A stretch of 64,000 nucleotides of DNA, from positions 25,689-89,688 of the forward strand of contig JASANH010000091.1 in NCBI GenBank assembly GCA_030248295.1. The letters run 5' to 3'. The stretch is from Mesodorylaimus sp. YZB2_4. Its lineage: Eukaryota; Nematoda; Enoplea; Dorylaimida; Dorylaimidae. The notes below the pieces were generated by a model, which saw only the letters and a program-made list of their open reading frames with translations, made no database searches and was not told where the DNA came from. Shown here piece after piece: positions 1 to 12,500 of this stretch. Within the stretch, counting starts at the first letter, position 1. Each line of letters begins with the position of its first letter. A program made the translations under genes and the position numbers.

Positions 1-1900
1 ACTCAAGGAACCTGTATCGCCCTGTAGCAGTGTAAGTGACTCGACGTTAAGGGAATTGGCGACAAAGGACGAAACAATTTACTCTGGGCCAAAGCAAAGA
101 CTCAAACACGTGTGGACCGCTCGCAAGGGCTACCAAAAGATGTTATGACTAACCTCCAGCTCTCTTCCTATTCCTATTCTCAGTGCACATAATACCACAA
201 AGAAAACAGGTCTCAGACGAGGAAACTACGGACACCTTGGCGCCAAAGATCTGGGACCTTGTCCTATCAAATAAGCCTGTCTCATCAGTGCCATTCGAAA
301 GAAAAAAACTCAACGAGAAAACACTGTTTCTCGACACTCCAGAGGCCAGGAAGCAGCCATCCACGAACGCGCACAAAAACCAACCATGCTGTACACACAA
401 TACAAAACCCAAACATTGTCCTGCATTAACCCTTGACCACGTGATAAGCCCAATCAAAAATCATCAGAAAACCTTACAAAAGCGTACCCGACAAACCCAA
501 ATAACGAAACCTCATTCGTCAGAAAAAGCAAGTCAAGCCAATTCTATCTATTCGTAGTTCATGCTATCCGATCCCCTCGCTCAGCACACCGACTATATTC
601 AGTGAGAGGATACATCGTGGTTACAGCCGAAGGGTTCCCAGCAACAGACAGTTCCCCTCACTGCTCTCAACGACCACATGCAACCCGGGATGTTAGCTTT
701 GCTCAGTTTACGTTTAGATCCACGCGAACACTCCGAGGCCACATCAGACAACATGATCAGACCAAGTCACAAAATTTCGAAGGTACAGAAAAAAAGAACA
801 TATCGCAAAAAACGCAAAACTCCGAGCAGCCCACTAAATGCGGGTATGCCTATCCTAGCAGACTTCCAAGTACGCAAACAAAAGGGACCCACCCTACACA
901 TAACCCCATAATGGCGCCGACCAGGTCCTTTAGTCATGAAAAAATTTTTGAAGTTTAGAGAGGGGCATTAACATGAACTCGAAATTCTAAATCAAGCCAA
1001 ATCAAGATCTCCTGCTGACGCTCTCCACCCCTGGACATGGTGCACCGTTCCAAAAGAAAAAGAAACCAGAAAAACGGAACAGAACCCTTTGCCAGCGCTA
1101 CTAGGTGTTTCATGCCACCAAGGGCCCCGCGTATCGAAAAACAAACTCATAATATTGGTGCCCACACCAGGATTTTTTAATCAGAAAGGTCCCCCCTGCA
1201 CCGAAGTTTCTCTGATTCTCTCCGAGGATCTCGCCCTCGCCACCCAAACAGGACGCTGCACACTCGCTGCAGGAGGGACACCACCATCATATCGCTCTTC
1301 CGAAGCACCCAACCAAGGACCTGCATGGCTCTCCGTGGGATGCAAGTGAATCAAGGATCTTGAGACTACATGGCCCATAGGCAGCATTTAGGCTAGCCAC
1401 AGGAATTACATTCCCCCCCCCCCGCTTTATCCACCGGACTCTAACCCCAGAAAATACTAAGAGCTTTTGGGAATTTGGGACCTATTGTGTCGGCTTCTTA
1501 TTGGCTGTTTCCTCATCCAATAAAAGCAAGGGCATGGCGCATGGCGCAAACACAGTCGTCATTCTGACCACGATCGATCACTCGAGACTTCGTCATGACA
1601 GCACCATTCTGGGCGAAGATGTTTTTGGGTCAAATGTGGGTCTTTGGGCCTTAAAGCCTGACTTTTAAAGCCTTCCAGCACACACTATAGTTGGTCAAGT
1701 CTTGATCCTAAGCAGAGCGGAGCAGTGTTCTGTGTGGATTGCAGGCCAGACTGGCTCTTCCCTCTGGATAAATTAGGGACCAAGCAAGGGGCCTTGAGTC
1801 ATTGAGATCGAGGCAATGATCGATTCGCGCCAAGAACAGAAGCTGCGGCTAGGGTAGGCCCTCTTGCAAGCGTCTCATGCATCCACTCACTCACTCACTT
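1..1900. other. No recognisable gene
   Basis: Open frames are short and none shows a conserved domain. The first 1.1 kb has A/C-rich stretches on the + strand. An 11-base C run lies at 1413-1423. The right edge abuts the first exon of the selenocysteine-lyase relic; exons of that gene further upstream could not be found here. Confidence 0.5.
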
Positions 1901-1908
1901 GCGTTTAG

Positions 1909-2532
1909 AATGGAGAACACGCCGATGATTGTCGGTTTGGGAAAGCTAACATATTCTCACTTTTCTTCAAATTTTCAGTATTTACTTTTTTAGGCGGCGG
2001 CAATGGTGACGTCGAAGTTGCAGGAGGACAAAGTGCACATGGAAGGAATGCGTAATCTGTTGGAGAGGTCGCTGACGGTGAGTTTTGCCTTGACTGGCTT
2101 CATCACCGGATACTCTATTCTCTCTTCCCAGGACGTTGGGTGCGGATGTCATAATCAATTTCGAACAATTAGACCGCTTACCCACATGCGTCACCTTCAA
2201 AAGCCTGTCTGAAAACGATACGTGAAATCCATTTTGATTTCGATGATCACTGCGCATTTTGCGTTTCAGCCTCGCCGATGTTGAGCAAGTGCAAAAATCT
2301 GATCACTGGCCGTTCGGGAGACCCAAAGTTCGTACAGTTTCTAATAGTTTGATGTAAAAGGGCAAAAATTAGTGAGCGTTTAAGGCCGCTCCCTGCCTAG
2401 CTGGCCTGCAGCATATTCAAGGAGTCGGCGCTGCGAACGGTGCACTTCAGCGTTGGACGCCGAGCGAGCAACGTGGAGATCAAAGAAGCTGTAAAGAAGA
2501 TCTGTGAGCTGGCCTTGCCACCAAAAACGTGA
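1909..2532 (+). pseudogene. Selenocysteine lyase-like (class V aminotransferase) 3' remnant
   Basis: The family removes Se or S from (seleno)cysteine using PLP. Five pieces align in order with the C-terminal part of animal SCLY as I recall it: 1909-1945 (ENTPMIVGLGK), 1994-2077 (HMEGMRNLLERSL), 2132-2221 (LDRLPTCVTF), 2270-2327 (LSKCKNLITG) and 2412-2532 (FSVGRRASNVEIKEAVKKI, then TGA). Damage is visible. After GLGK the expected GT donor reads CT. The second and third pieces join out of frame by one base. The loop that normally holds the catalytic cysteine (ASVGAAC-type) is absent between the fourth and fifth pieces. No N-terminal PLP-lysine exons are found upstream. I read it as a decayed or truncated copy. 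A diverged, unusually spliced gene is possible but less likely. Confidence 0.6.
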
Positions 2533-4281
2533 AAATCGTTTTTTGCTTTGTCCAGCGTATGTGTGCTGGTGTGTGGTAAACTGTATTGCTTGAGTGAGTG
2601 GCGTGCTCTTAACTGCGACGACGTGTTCGCGTGATGGTCTGGAAGGCATTTTAGTGTATGGTCTCTGGAGATTGTACCACTTCACATACTTACCGTTGAG
2701 CACCATGCCCTGCAGGCGTTGCCTACTCTGCTGCGCCCCCTTCAGCTTTACCAGTAGGCAACCCCTCAAGCGCCAATGCCTTTGGCGGTGCTACATGATA
2801 CGGGCATGCAATAATTGGTTGACGTCTAGTCGTAACAGAAATCAAAGACAATGCGACCACTGTACAGTATGACTCTATTGAATGTGTCCTTCATAAAAAC
2901 CTCTTGTTTTTGCTTTAGCTGACTTCTCAAGAAATATATATACACAACATCCGAGGACAGAGCGTCCTGCCTCAGCAGCAGGTAGGCGATAGCTGGACCC
3001 AGAGAGCTAGATTCCTTCGTACATGCTGATCGTAAGGCCTCACTTCGCTCACTAGTCTTCAAAATACCTGCTCGTAGGTGAGGCAGGTAGGCTACTTTTG
3101 GATCTTTGTCTTCGCTCTGACAGTTGAGATCATGGCGCTATTAGCTAGTCCACTTGGCTGCTACCCACACTCACATTGCACGACTGGTTCTCTGCAGTTT
3201 TTGCTTCAATCCTGGGATGCATATGCGATGCGTAAAATAATAAGTGTATCACACGAATTACGTTTTATTTGGTAGGCTATCACACAGGTAGTTAGTGTTC
3301 CTGGTTTGTTTCAGTTGATCCACGGTCAAGTCAGCTACAAGTATGACTCCCAGCGCACCCAAATTCATGTGAAATTCACAGAGCAATGATCTAGCATCAT
3401 CGTGTTACCAGGTCACTTCGTCCTTTACCTCATCGACTCCGTCAAATAAGTCCACGCCCATCATAGTCTGCTAGTCGACAGCTTTAAATTTCGGGTGCAT
3501 TTTGAACATGGCTTCAAAAGCGTCGTTTCAGCAAAGGTGCGTGTCCACCGTTGGAAGAACCCATCACGACTGACCGTTACCATCGCCTCTTCAGTTGGGT
3601 ATACTGTAAGTCGCATGAATCGAAATTTATTGGATCTCCGCTCGGTCGAATAGGAACTTTGAGGCTTATCCGAGAGGCATGCTCCCGTTCACTTACACAT
3701 TTCTAGATGGCCACTTTATCAAACAGTGGCAAAGAAATATGCACCTTCAGCATGGCCTGTAGCCAGTGAGTCACCCTCAGCCTGGCGTGCAAGGCAGCGA
3801 GGCAACACATAGCATAGAGATTGCGGCTAGGGCTACCTCGACCGCCATGGTTGCGTCGTGCTACCCCTGCTACTGCCCTATCCCGATCGTAGTTGCATCC
3901 TGAGGTAGACCATGTGACTTTCGTGTCGGCCTCTTGTTGTGTATTTTGTGCCTGTTCCGTGATGAGTTTTAGAGTTTGTCGGGAAGAAATTAGTCGAGAC
4001 CAGCAAGCACGAAGGGGTCCAAAGCCATTGGCCGTGTCCGCTGTCGCACCTCGCTCTCCTTGTCAAGCCCGGCGCGTGGTTTTAAAGCTACCGCCGACGG
4101 CTGGCATTCGTGTCATGACTCCGTGATGGTACCCGGCCTACTTTACACTTTGCACCTCCTCGATTTGGTCCATTTACCTCAATCAGGATCCGTTTTGAAG
4201 AGGTGAACAGAATTCCAGCTCGGCAAGTTCAGTTTTCGAACTTGGATCATTTTCAGCAGTTGGGCATTGAAACGAGTTGAA
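2533..4281. other. Intergenic, nothing recognised
   Basis: This 1.75 kb between the lyase relic and the Tudor gene has only short open frames without domain matches. A plausible promoter region for the Tudor gene lies at its right end, but no specific element could be identified. Confidence 0.45.
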
Positions 4282-6479
4282 ATGGCGGAACACCCGACAA
4301 CTGAAGTCTTCGTCACTCACATCGATTGTAAGTCAGCTTTTTGAAAATTTTACTCTGAAATGGGATAGCGGGAGTTCTAATTCTGAGTTATGGCCAACGG
4401 TTTCCTCAGTAAAGCTTTATGCTTTTTTCCCGCCCAGCACCGAGCAAATTCTTTGTGGCCGCGGCGCAGAAAGTATGGATGCTGGAAAAAATTTGGCAAG
4501 AAATCGAAAAGGAATTGCAAAAACCGCCATCTCAAACCTCTCCGTTGACTAGTTGGCCACCAGCCGGCATTGTGGTCGCCTGCACGCCGTGCATCGCGTC
4601 GTGGAATGGATGCTGGTATCGAGCTCGAGTCGTTGCGCGCCGATCCGATGGCAAAGTGCAGGCAAGTGCGTTCCGAATGTGCCGTTGCTCGCCAGTGACA
4701 CTCGCTCGTTTCAGGTCGAATTCGTGGACTATGGAAATGTGGAGGTGGTCGAGGCTCAAAACGTCAAAAGTCGCCCTCTGAATCAGCTGATCAATTGCAC
4801 CGAGCACCTCGCTTGGCCCTGTCGTCTCACCGGAGACCCGTCCCGAATGAGCGCCGATCGATTCCACGAAGTCGTCGCCGAGTTTGGCGCCCATTTCAAC
4901 ATGAAAATTGGTACAAATATGCGGGTGTTTTTTGAGATTTTTCTACTTTTTTTTTAGATTACGTGGACGAGGAGACAGGACAACACGTTGTCACTTTGCA
5001 CCCGTTTGACTCGTCGCAATCCAAAACTAGCGTCAATTCAATGCTGATATCCCCTCTGACCCCGAACGGGTGCATCGAGTAAGTTGGCCAGGCCAGTCCA
5101 GTGTCCCATCCTCTGACCAGCTTCTTGTAGGTCATTGTGGACTGGTCCGTCGAACATGGCCCCGATGGCTGCGAGCGGACAACATCCTCGTTCGGAGCTC
5201 AACATGGCGATTGGGGGCGGCGAAACGTCGAGCGAATATCCATTGGTAGATTTGTCCGAAGGTGAGCGAAGAAAGGTTCTTTGAAATTCGGGTCCTGAAC
5301 TTGAAGTAAAAACAGCTCGATTCGTGACTTTGGAGTTGTTCAAAATTTCAGATCCCCCTCAGCCGTCCTACATGTCGTGCATCGCGGGCGACTCGCGCAG
5401 TTCGGGAAACTTCGCTCGATCGGTCTCTCGCTTCGTATCGGATCTCGACGGTAAACGTTCTTGCTTTCTGCTTCTTTTGAGGAACAGCGATTTTCAGCCG
5501 TGCTCGATGGGGCAGCGGAGGAGACGGACGAAGAGGAAGAGAATACGCAGGCCAAGGTGGCTGGGCGGCCCAGTCAAGGGAGTGTGTTGGGTGCGATGCG
5601 GGCCACTGACAGTTGGTCGATCAGTTCGGACTCTGGTCAGTCGGTCTCCGCCGAAGACGATTCATCGAAGACGTTGAAGGAAAAATGGGCGCACGTTTTG
5701 TCGCTTCGTTTCGGAATGGCCAGGGCGCCACCGCCGGGCAGTCTGACTGCGGAGCAGCAGGTGAGTCGCATCCTGGCCAGGTCTGACCTGCGAAGGCTGC
5801 CTTGAGTTATCTCGCTAATTGCAGGTCTACGTTACGCGAGTCATTTCGCCGAGCGACTTTTTCGCTCAAACTGTGCAACAACGCGGCGGATTGCGACGAT
5901 TAGAAACATCGATGGCCGACACATTCCATCCCGATCAAGCGCCCATCCCTCCCCAACTGATCGCCGAGGGCCAGTCTTGCGCCGTGTACAGCGACGTGTC
6001 GAAGACGTGGCGCAGGGGACGCGTGGTCCGTGTGCAAGAGGACGCGAGTGCGGGCCCGCATCTTTTGGTGGCCGATGTGTTTCTGGTCGACACCGGATTC
6101 GAGCGTCGTTTTCCTGTCGCCGCCCTGAAACCCATGAACGACCACCTGACGGCCTACTTGCCCCTGGTCTTCCGCGTGAAGCTGGCCCATCCGTACTTCG
6201 AGGACATTCGCTGGCGGCCGGACGACATCGATGCCTTTTGTGAAATGGTCGAGAATCGAATGCTTTTTATGAAATTCACGGCCAATACGCCGCCGATCTT
6301 CGAGGTGAGCAAGATAAGCTCTTGTCCGATTCGGCGATCTGATTTGCGGGTTTTAGGTCGAACTTCTGGATTTGATGCACGCGTGCACGGTCTGCTCGAA
6401 TCGCGAAAAGAAATGTACGATCAACGAACGAATGATGCAGTGGGCTCAAAGCCACGGAGGACTCGGAATGCGAATGTGA
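4282..6479 (+). CDS. Tudor-domain protein with two Tudor modules (TDRD-like)
   Basis: Nine exons join in frame to 560 aa: 4282-4327, 4438-4661, 4715-4910, 4958-5078, 5131-5261, 5352-5450, 5498-5760, 5825-6304, 6357-6479. The ATG at 4282 precedes TTEVFVTHIDSPSKFFV, the usual opening of an extended Tudor domain. The first Tudor core is clear (WYRARVV, then VEFVDYGN around residues 60-98). A second module lies near residues 405-470 (SCAVYSDVSKTWRRGRVV) but reads VDTGF where VDYGN is canonical, so its aromatic cage may be altered. The middle, about residues 200-360, is acidic and Ser-rich and probably disordered. Extended Tudor domains bind methylarginine, classically in germline piRNA factors; that role is inferred for this gene. 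Intron 4662-4714 is of GC-AG type. The gene is convergent with MRPL39, 218 bp away. Which TDRD orthologue it is remains unclear. Confidence 0.85.
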
Positions 6480-6696
6480 AAGGGTTTGGCAAAAAGAAGA
6501 GAAAAATGGATATTTTGCGCACTTTTCCGTCTTTATGCGAGTAATAGGATTTATTGTAAGGATCAGTGAGGCGACTTTTCTGTTTAAATTTGCGAACGTG
6601 ATGTTTAAGATTTCGTGACGCAGTAAATATCTCAAAAGCGGTTTTTTAAATCGAAAGAATCTAGGGCACACGGCATTCTTGAACGTGGATCATAAT

Positions 6697-8293
6697 TTAC
6701 CGTCGCTCTGCCTTGGCGATTCTGTCTGACGATGGGATCAGATATCGGTCGAGACTGGGCAAAGGTAAAGAGATCTAAAAAGAGGAAGGTATCAAAAATA
6801 ATAGGGAGAAGGGAGTATGCGACTTACAGGTTTCTTAGCTGCCTTGCATACAATTTCCCAGGACCAAGAATTGACTCGTTGCGTAAACGGGACGGAAACT
6901 CCTTGCACGCGGCAGAGGCGCCCGAAGTCCTTCGTTTCGTATTGATTGAACTGAAAGCGAAGGAGCAGCTGACAGTGAGGATGGCTGGAACCAAGTGCTG
7001 AGACACTCACCGCACAAACGTTGTAGAACCCGAGTTGTTCCGTGTTGGAAATCATGGGGCCTCGGCTGATATCGACGTGATCGTGGACACGATAAAGAGG
7101 AATCTGGCCTTTCACTACTGATGACTCGGCAATTGAAGGAAGCTGCTGTAATTTTAGCCTGAAATTGAACTTAATAGAATAGAGTAGGATCCAGCTAAAT
7201 GTTGGCCACTCACGGATTATCTTCGAATATTTTTTGAGCAACAGCGATGTCGACAGTGAGTGGCTCGAATGGGGCTTTCTTGGTTCGTATGTTTTGCAAC
7301 GCAGCACGACTCAATGTTCTGTAATCGTCCTGAAAAAGAGCGGCAGTTCGAAAAAAAGTTTGATTCCTCAAGGAACATCGAGGACTCACTGTGGTTGGCT
7401 GCCAATTGAGCAGGCCGTCGTCAATTTGCACGTCGTATACGAAGCTTCCTGTATGAACTGCAAATAAGAAGACAAAAGAGTTAGGAGAGACGAGCAGGAA
7501 ATCAAAGACTTACTATTTGCAGAAGGCCAACTGTGCAAAAGGACCGAGTGCGAATCGGTAAAAGACGTTTCCAAAACGTAGCCGAGGACCAAACTACAAG
7601 CCCGCCAATATGCCTGAAATAAGGAACAGTCGCATAGTATTCAACTTCAAAATTGACAAAGGCTCACAGAATTTGCTAATGCTGGATTAGCGTCCGTAAA
7701 ATAGAGAAACTTCAGCTGGCAGTTGGCGGTCAAGGGCCGATGCATGTCCCACGGCTTGCCATCCACTAATGCCAAGGCAGAATGACGAGCGGCATGCTCG
7801 CTTATGTCTAAAAGAAACAGATTGTGAAATAGAACTGCAAAATTACGTGTCATAATGTTGCTTGAATTCCGAATTTCTTAGTTTCGAGGAGGCTATCAGG
7901 CGTATTTTATGCCTCCAAAAGACCCAGATGCGCTTCTCTTATCCCGTTATGAATTCAAAAACATTTTCGGGGTGCAATTAGGCAAACCTAACAAAAACAA
8001 CACTTACGAAGAGCGCAGTTGTAAGGAGTCGACAAATCCTTATTCATCGCCAAAGTGCACAATTTCTCTTCACTGTCGCCAGTTTCTGCCGTTCGTGCAA
8101 ACACTTCCACATCGATTTTTTCAATTCTAGCTATCCATTTTAGTTGCCGGTCTTTCTCTTTGGCGAAAACTTCATTCCTCTTTCGACGGATTTTCTCAAA
8201 TTTGCTTTGCTCAGTTTGAGGAGCTGAAGAAACCCATCGACGGGGACTAATAAGTAGATGAGGGACGAAGAAACGAGAATACAATTTGTGCAT
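6697..8293 (-). CDS. MRPL39: Mitochondrial large ribosomal subunit protein mL39
   Basis: Eight exons, read from the minus strand: 8008-8293, 7668-7807, 7514-7613, 7390-7457, 7214-7329, 7011-7158, 6828-6950, 6697-6774. They total 1059 nt, coding 352 aa, close to the human protein (about 338 aa). Diagnostic segments in order are MNKDLSTPYNCALHISEH, ALVDGKPWDMHRPLT, AYWRACSLVLGYVLE, SFVYDVQID and VQGVSVPF. This is the TGS/threonyl-tRNA-synthetase-like fold of mL39, a structural component of the mitochondrial ribosome. The N-terminus is rich in Arg, Ser and hydrophobic residues with few acidic ones, fitting a mitochondrial presequence. All introns are 48-200 nt with GT-AG ends. The start codon at 8293 is 87 bp from a hAT-like insertion and faces the divergent MED6 gene. 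Confidence 0.93.
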
Positions 8294-8370
8294 GATTATT
8301 TCCGTTACTTTTATTACTGTACAGAAAAAGTCTACAAAACGAAAATGCGAGCCGAGAAATGAAAAATTAA

Positions 8371-9433
8371 CAGCTTCTCGGGTCAGTCTAAAAGCCGCTC
8401 CCGCTCCTACCGCTCCCGCTCCTAAAAACTAAACCCCGCTCCCCGTACTTTCCCGCTCCCCAGCAGGAGCGGGTTTTAGTGATATAAGTAATTTTAGTAA
8501 TTTTTTGTTTTAACGTTTATGGATAGAAATTTACGCGGTATTGTACGAAGCGTCATGTTAGGTAAGGTACTGTACTAAAACCAAAGAAAACGAATGTCTT
8601 CTTCTGGGTCGAAGTGGTCAATACGACAGCGGCAAGTTTCGCCTGATTAATCACATCATTTTGACAGATCCAGTCATTGCTGCCCAAGTCACTCGACGCG
8701 GACCATCGACTTACGACACATATGGCGATCCAATGGACATGATACTCCAGCATTTCTCGCACATTTGGGTAATCGAATTCAACAATTCGTGTTCGAATCG
8801 CATATGCTCGGGTAAAGATCAGATCCATCGGCGCAGTCATTTCGCCTTGTCTCCTGGGGACTCCAGAAGCGGCGCTTTCGATATTGGCAGCTGCTTATCG
8901 CAGCTTGGCTCGCCTTTAGATGGGTCGTCGTTTGAAGAACGCCGAGTGGTTCCACTCAAGCGGATATCCCGAATCTCGAATGGTTCCGTTCAATAGTTCA
9001 ACTTTGGCGAACTTACGGCAACGACTTAGTTTTGTCTTGGCGATTTACTTTATTAAACGAAAATGTCCATGATCTACGACAATTATCTCCATTTTGCATT
9101 TTTGTGATTTTAGAATTTGCTGTTTGCTTTGTCTTTGCTGTTGCCCAGGGTGTTTCCATGTCATGTCTAAAACTGAGGACTGGCTTTTTTTACTCTAGAA
9201 CTTTACATAAGGAATGCCTTATTTTACGTTTCCATGTTGTTATTTTAGAAGGAAACAATCTGCTGTTAATTAATTGATTATACAAAGGAGCGGGGTGGTG
9301 AGTCTAGGAGCGGGCCTGTTTAGCACGTGAGTATAGGGAGCGGTGTTTAGCTCGAGGAGCGGGAGCGGGGTTTAGTTTTCAGGAGCGGGAGCGGTAGGAG
9401 CGGGAGCGGCTTTTAGTCCGACCCCAGCTTCTC
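8371..9433. mobile_element. hAT-like non-autonomous DNA transposon in a divergent promoter
   Basis: A roughly 1045-bp element (8380-9424) is flanked by a perfect 9-base direct repeat, CAGCTTCTC at 8371-8379 and 9425-9433. That is consistent with an 8-bp hAT target-site duplication plus one ambiguous base. The ends are inverted repeats about 65 bp long: the left begins GGGTCAGTCTAAAAGCCGCT and the right end reverse-complements to GGGTCGGACTAAAAGCCGCT. Both carry reiterated GGAGCGG subterminal motifs. No transposase is recognisable; the longest internal frame is 95 codons. It sits 87 bp from the MRPL39 start and 131 bp from the MED6 start, so it splits what would otherwise be a compact bidirectional promoter of roughly 220 bp. 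Confidence 0.82.
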
Positions 9434-9564
9434 CCGCTCAAATTGTCTGCTAAATTGTACCTGCGCATCAATTGTCTGTATGACGGCGCTAATTAAGATT
9501 TGCGTCGGCCAAGTTTGATTTTATCCACCATGTTTTTGTAGAAACTTTTTAAACCAAGAAAGTT

Positions 9565-12500
9565 ATGAATCCTCATCATCCAATGATGAATATGCCACCG
9601 ATGATGAACCCAGTCAGTCCGATGGGAATGGGAGGGCCGGGATCAATGCCACCTATGAGTCCGATTGGTGTCGTGCAATCGCCTCAATCATTTCGACCCC
9701 ATCAACCGCAATCAGGTAGGCCTAAGTGCAGGCTATCGATTTGTACTAGTGCGAATATTATGCACGAATTTAGCAATACCAGAGCCGCAAGGACCAGAAA
9801 GTTTGTTGCACGTGTCTTGGCATAATAGCCAATGGAATCCGAATATGATCAACGCAGCCACGGTGCTAGAATATTTCGCCAATTCGTCGAATCCATTTTA
9901 CGAACGTAATTGCAATAATGAAGTCCTGAAAATGCAACGGTTATCGATGGATCAACTTGTGTAAGTGTAATTTTTTGTGGGAAACGCTGTTTTTGAAAAA
10001 TGGCTGGACAATTTTGGTAAAATTGACGATGTTTCTGGAATATAGTGAAATGGCTTTTTTCAGCGCAGGAGAAACGGCACTTTTGCTGTTTGCTTCCCAA
10101 TATGGGTTAGCTTAGGCTGGTATTAGGCTTAGGCTTAGGCTTAGGCTGGCATATGACTTGGGCTCAGACTGATACTAGGCCTAGGCTTAGGCTTAGGCTT
10201 AGTCTGGTATAAAACTTAAGCTTGAGCTATTATCAGGCTTCAGCCAGCCTTATACTAGCCTTTGCCTGGGGAGCAAACAGCAAAAGCGCCCTTCAAATTT
10301 GAAGCGGTCAAATTCTGCCCAGCGTCAAATTTGACATGCGGACTTCACATCTGAAGCAAATTTGCTTCAAATTTGACGGGGGTATTTTGAGATGACGCCT
10401 TATTATTTTTGTGTGCTAGTCTAAGTCCTTATTTTAGCAACATGAAAGGCACGGAGTACATGGTGCTTCACGCCTTGGAACCTTTATTCGTTGTCCGGAA
10501 GCAGATTCGACATTCTCCAACTCAAGGTAGGACCTACAGTAAATCTTATCCATGTTCACTGTAAATATCTTCCCGTTTTTAGTTAGTCCATTGGCTGATT
10601 ATTATATCATTGGCGGAACGGCTTATCAAGCGCCCGATTTGTGTTCTGTCATCAACTCGCGCGTCTTGAGCGCAATGGATCATTTGCGGGCGGCATTTGA
10701 AGAAGGTAGGTCCTCAAGAATGGGATTGGTGGTCTTGTAACCACACAGCGTCCAGCTGTGGAGTGGTTTGTCTTTTCTTTTACTTATCCGGGATGCTTCT
10801 TTGGCTTTTTCCCGCGGGGCAGAGAATTTTTAGTCTGTCTTGCCATCGACTTGGGTCTATCCGCGATGCATGGCGGGTAAAAACGCGTGTCAGTACGCAA
10901 CCGTACCCTGGCAGGAGACCTGGTTTTATGGCCTTCGCCCCATTACACCTCGTTCATCGGCACCGGATGGAGTCGCCTATCGCCAGTCGTGCAAGGCAAA
11001 GAGAATTTCACGCGTCTCTAAAGCTGAAATCGAACACAGGCTGACAGTTCCCAGCCCTGCCAAGCTGCCCGTGCGTGGCAGACAACTTTGACAGTCCGCT
11101 GTCCATGACTTTCCTTCTAAAGGGAGCGCCAGATCCCGTTAGGACTTCTGGAGGCTCTTGATGTCAGTGTGCTTTGAAGATGGTCGGAATCTGATCCTGA
11201 TTTCTTTTCCACTTAGCCCTGTCTTATCGAAAATACAGCGCAGCCAAAGGATATTATTGGGAGTTCAAAGGCAAACGGAAGCCAGGTAAAAATGAATTTG
11301 TTGTTTTATACGTGGCCGTCTCTATATTAGTTTGTTTTAGCAAACCCTCAAAAAGAAGCCAAGCAGCAGGAACAAAGACAGCTAGAGCAACAGCAAGCGA
11401 CAGCGGCAGCCGAGCAGCAACAACGATCGACTACTTATCAGCGTGTTCGTGTCGATGCTTTATTAGCCGACTTGATCAAGAAGTTTCCACCCCCGCCACC
11501 GACTGCTGTTCCGCCAGGCAATGCTGATCAATCGATAGGTAAGTCGTCGTGTAACTGGGGTGATGAAAGTGGGAAAGGATAATTCCCCTTACTTTAAAGT
11601 TTCCTCAACGTCGAACCACCTACTTTACCGAAATGGCATATTAGCCTCAAATTTTAGAGCATCTAAAATTTGGTTGGTTTTGGCAGGATGGGTCTTTTCA
11701 AATTTTTGGATCCTGACTAATTGAGTGGACCAGGTTTTGTAGGTCAGCATTCAACCCTAAGGAAGGTCGCATGGACTGGCCGCACGGCAGCCTCTCTCTA
11801 TGTGACACGTGTGGCGCGTCGAAATAAGAGGGCCTCCTGGACAAACAAACCACCTCGGACGATGGCGGGTGGGCTGCGGGGGAGTTTTGCCATTTATTTC
11901 TTCTTTATTCATGATCAAATGCATAACAGCACACTCAAGGATCACGAAACAATGTTAGATGTACTACTCTTCAAAGAGCCTGGAGGCCGTTGATGTCCTC
12001 ACCAAACTACCGGACAAGTCTTGACGGCAGAACTCTCACCAATATTTCGACTGATTGTGAGAGTGCTTGATGTAGAGACACCTGCAAGCTCTACCCCTGT
12101 TCCCGCCCCCCCCCCTCACGGCCTTGCCTATAAGGTTTGATTGCTGGCTTGCTCTGGGCATAACCGTACGCGTCTGCCTCTCACGCTGGGTGTGCACTTA
12201 CAGGTGAGGGTTCGACTCCCGCCTGGGTAAAGAGTGATTATCAAATTTGTGTTCCTTGGCACTCGAGTGTGCTGTAGTGCGTGGCTATGGATAAAGTATG
12301 GCATGACATGGCGGGCTCCGCTCAAGTGGGTAGTGTCTGAGAAAAGGCAGCTCCAGTCTGTCTATACGTAGGGAGTGATTAGGACCAATGATTTCATGAG
12401 CGAGCAAGCCCGCGTGTGCAACGGGGCTCTGGTCTCTGTTGATTACCGTTGGGCTTTTAGGAAGCTAAAACAATGTACTGTAACGAAAGTTGAGCTATAC

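Noticed and set aside
602..958. Frame with a zinc-finger-like HIRQHD end
   Set aside because: The CxxC half of a C2H2 finger is missing, and the rest is unstructured low-complexity sequence.
10120..10205. Interstitial telomere proving a chromosome fusion
   Set aside because: The TTAGGC units are few, degenerate and enclosed by inverted repeats inside a MED6 intron; a transposon origin is simpler.
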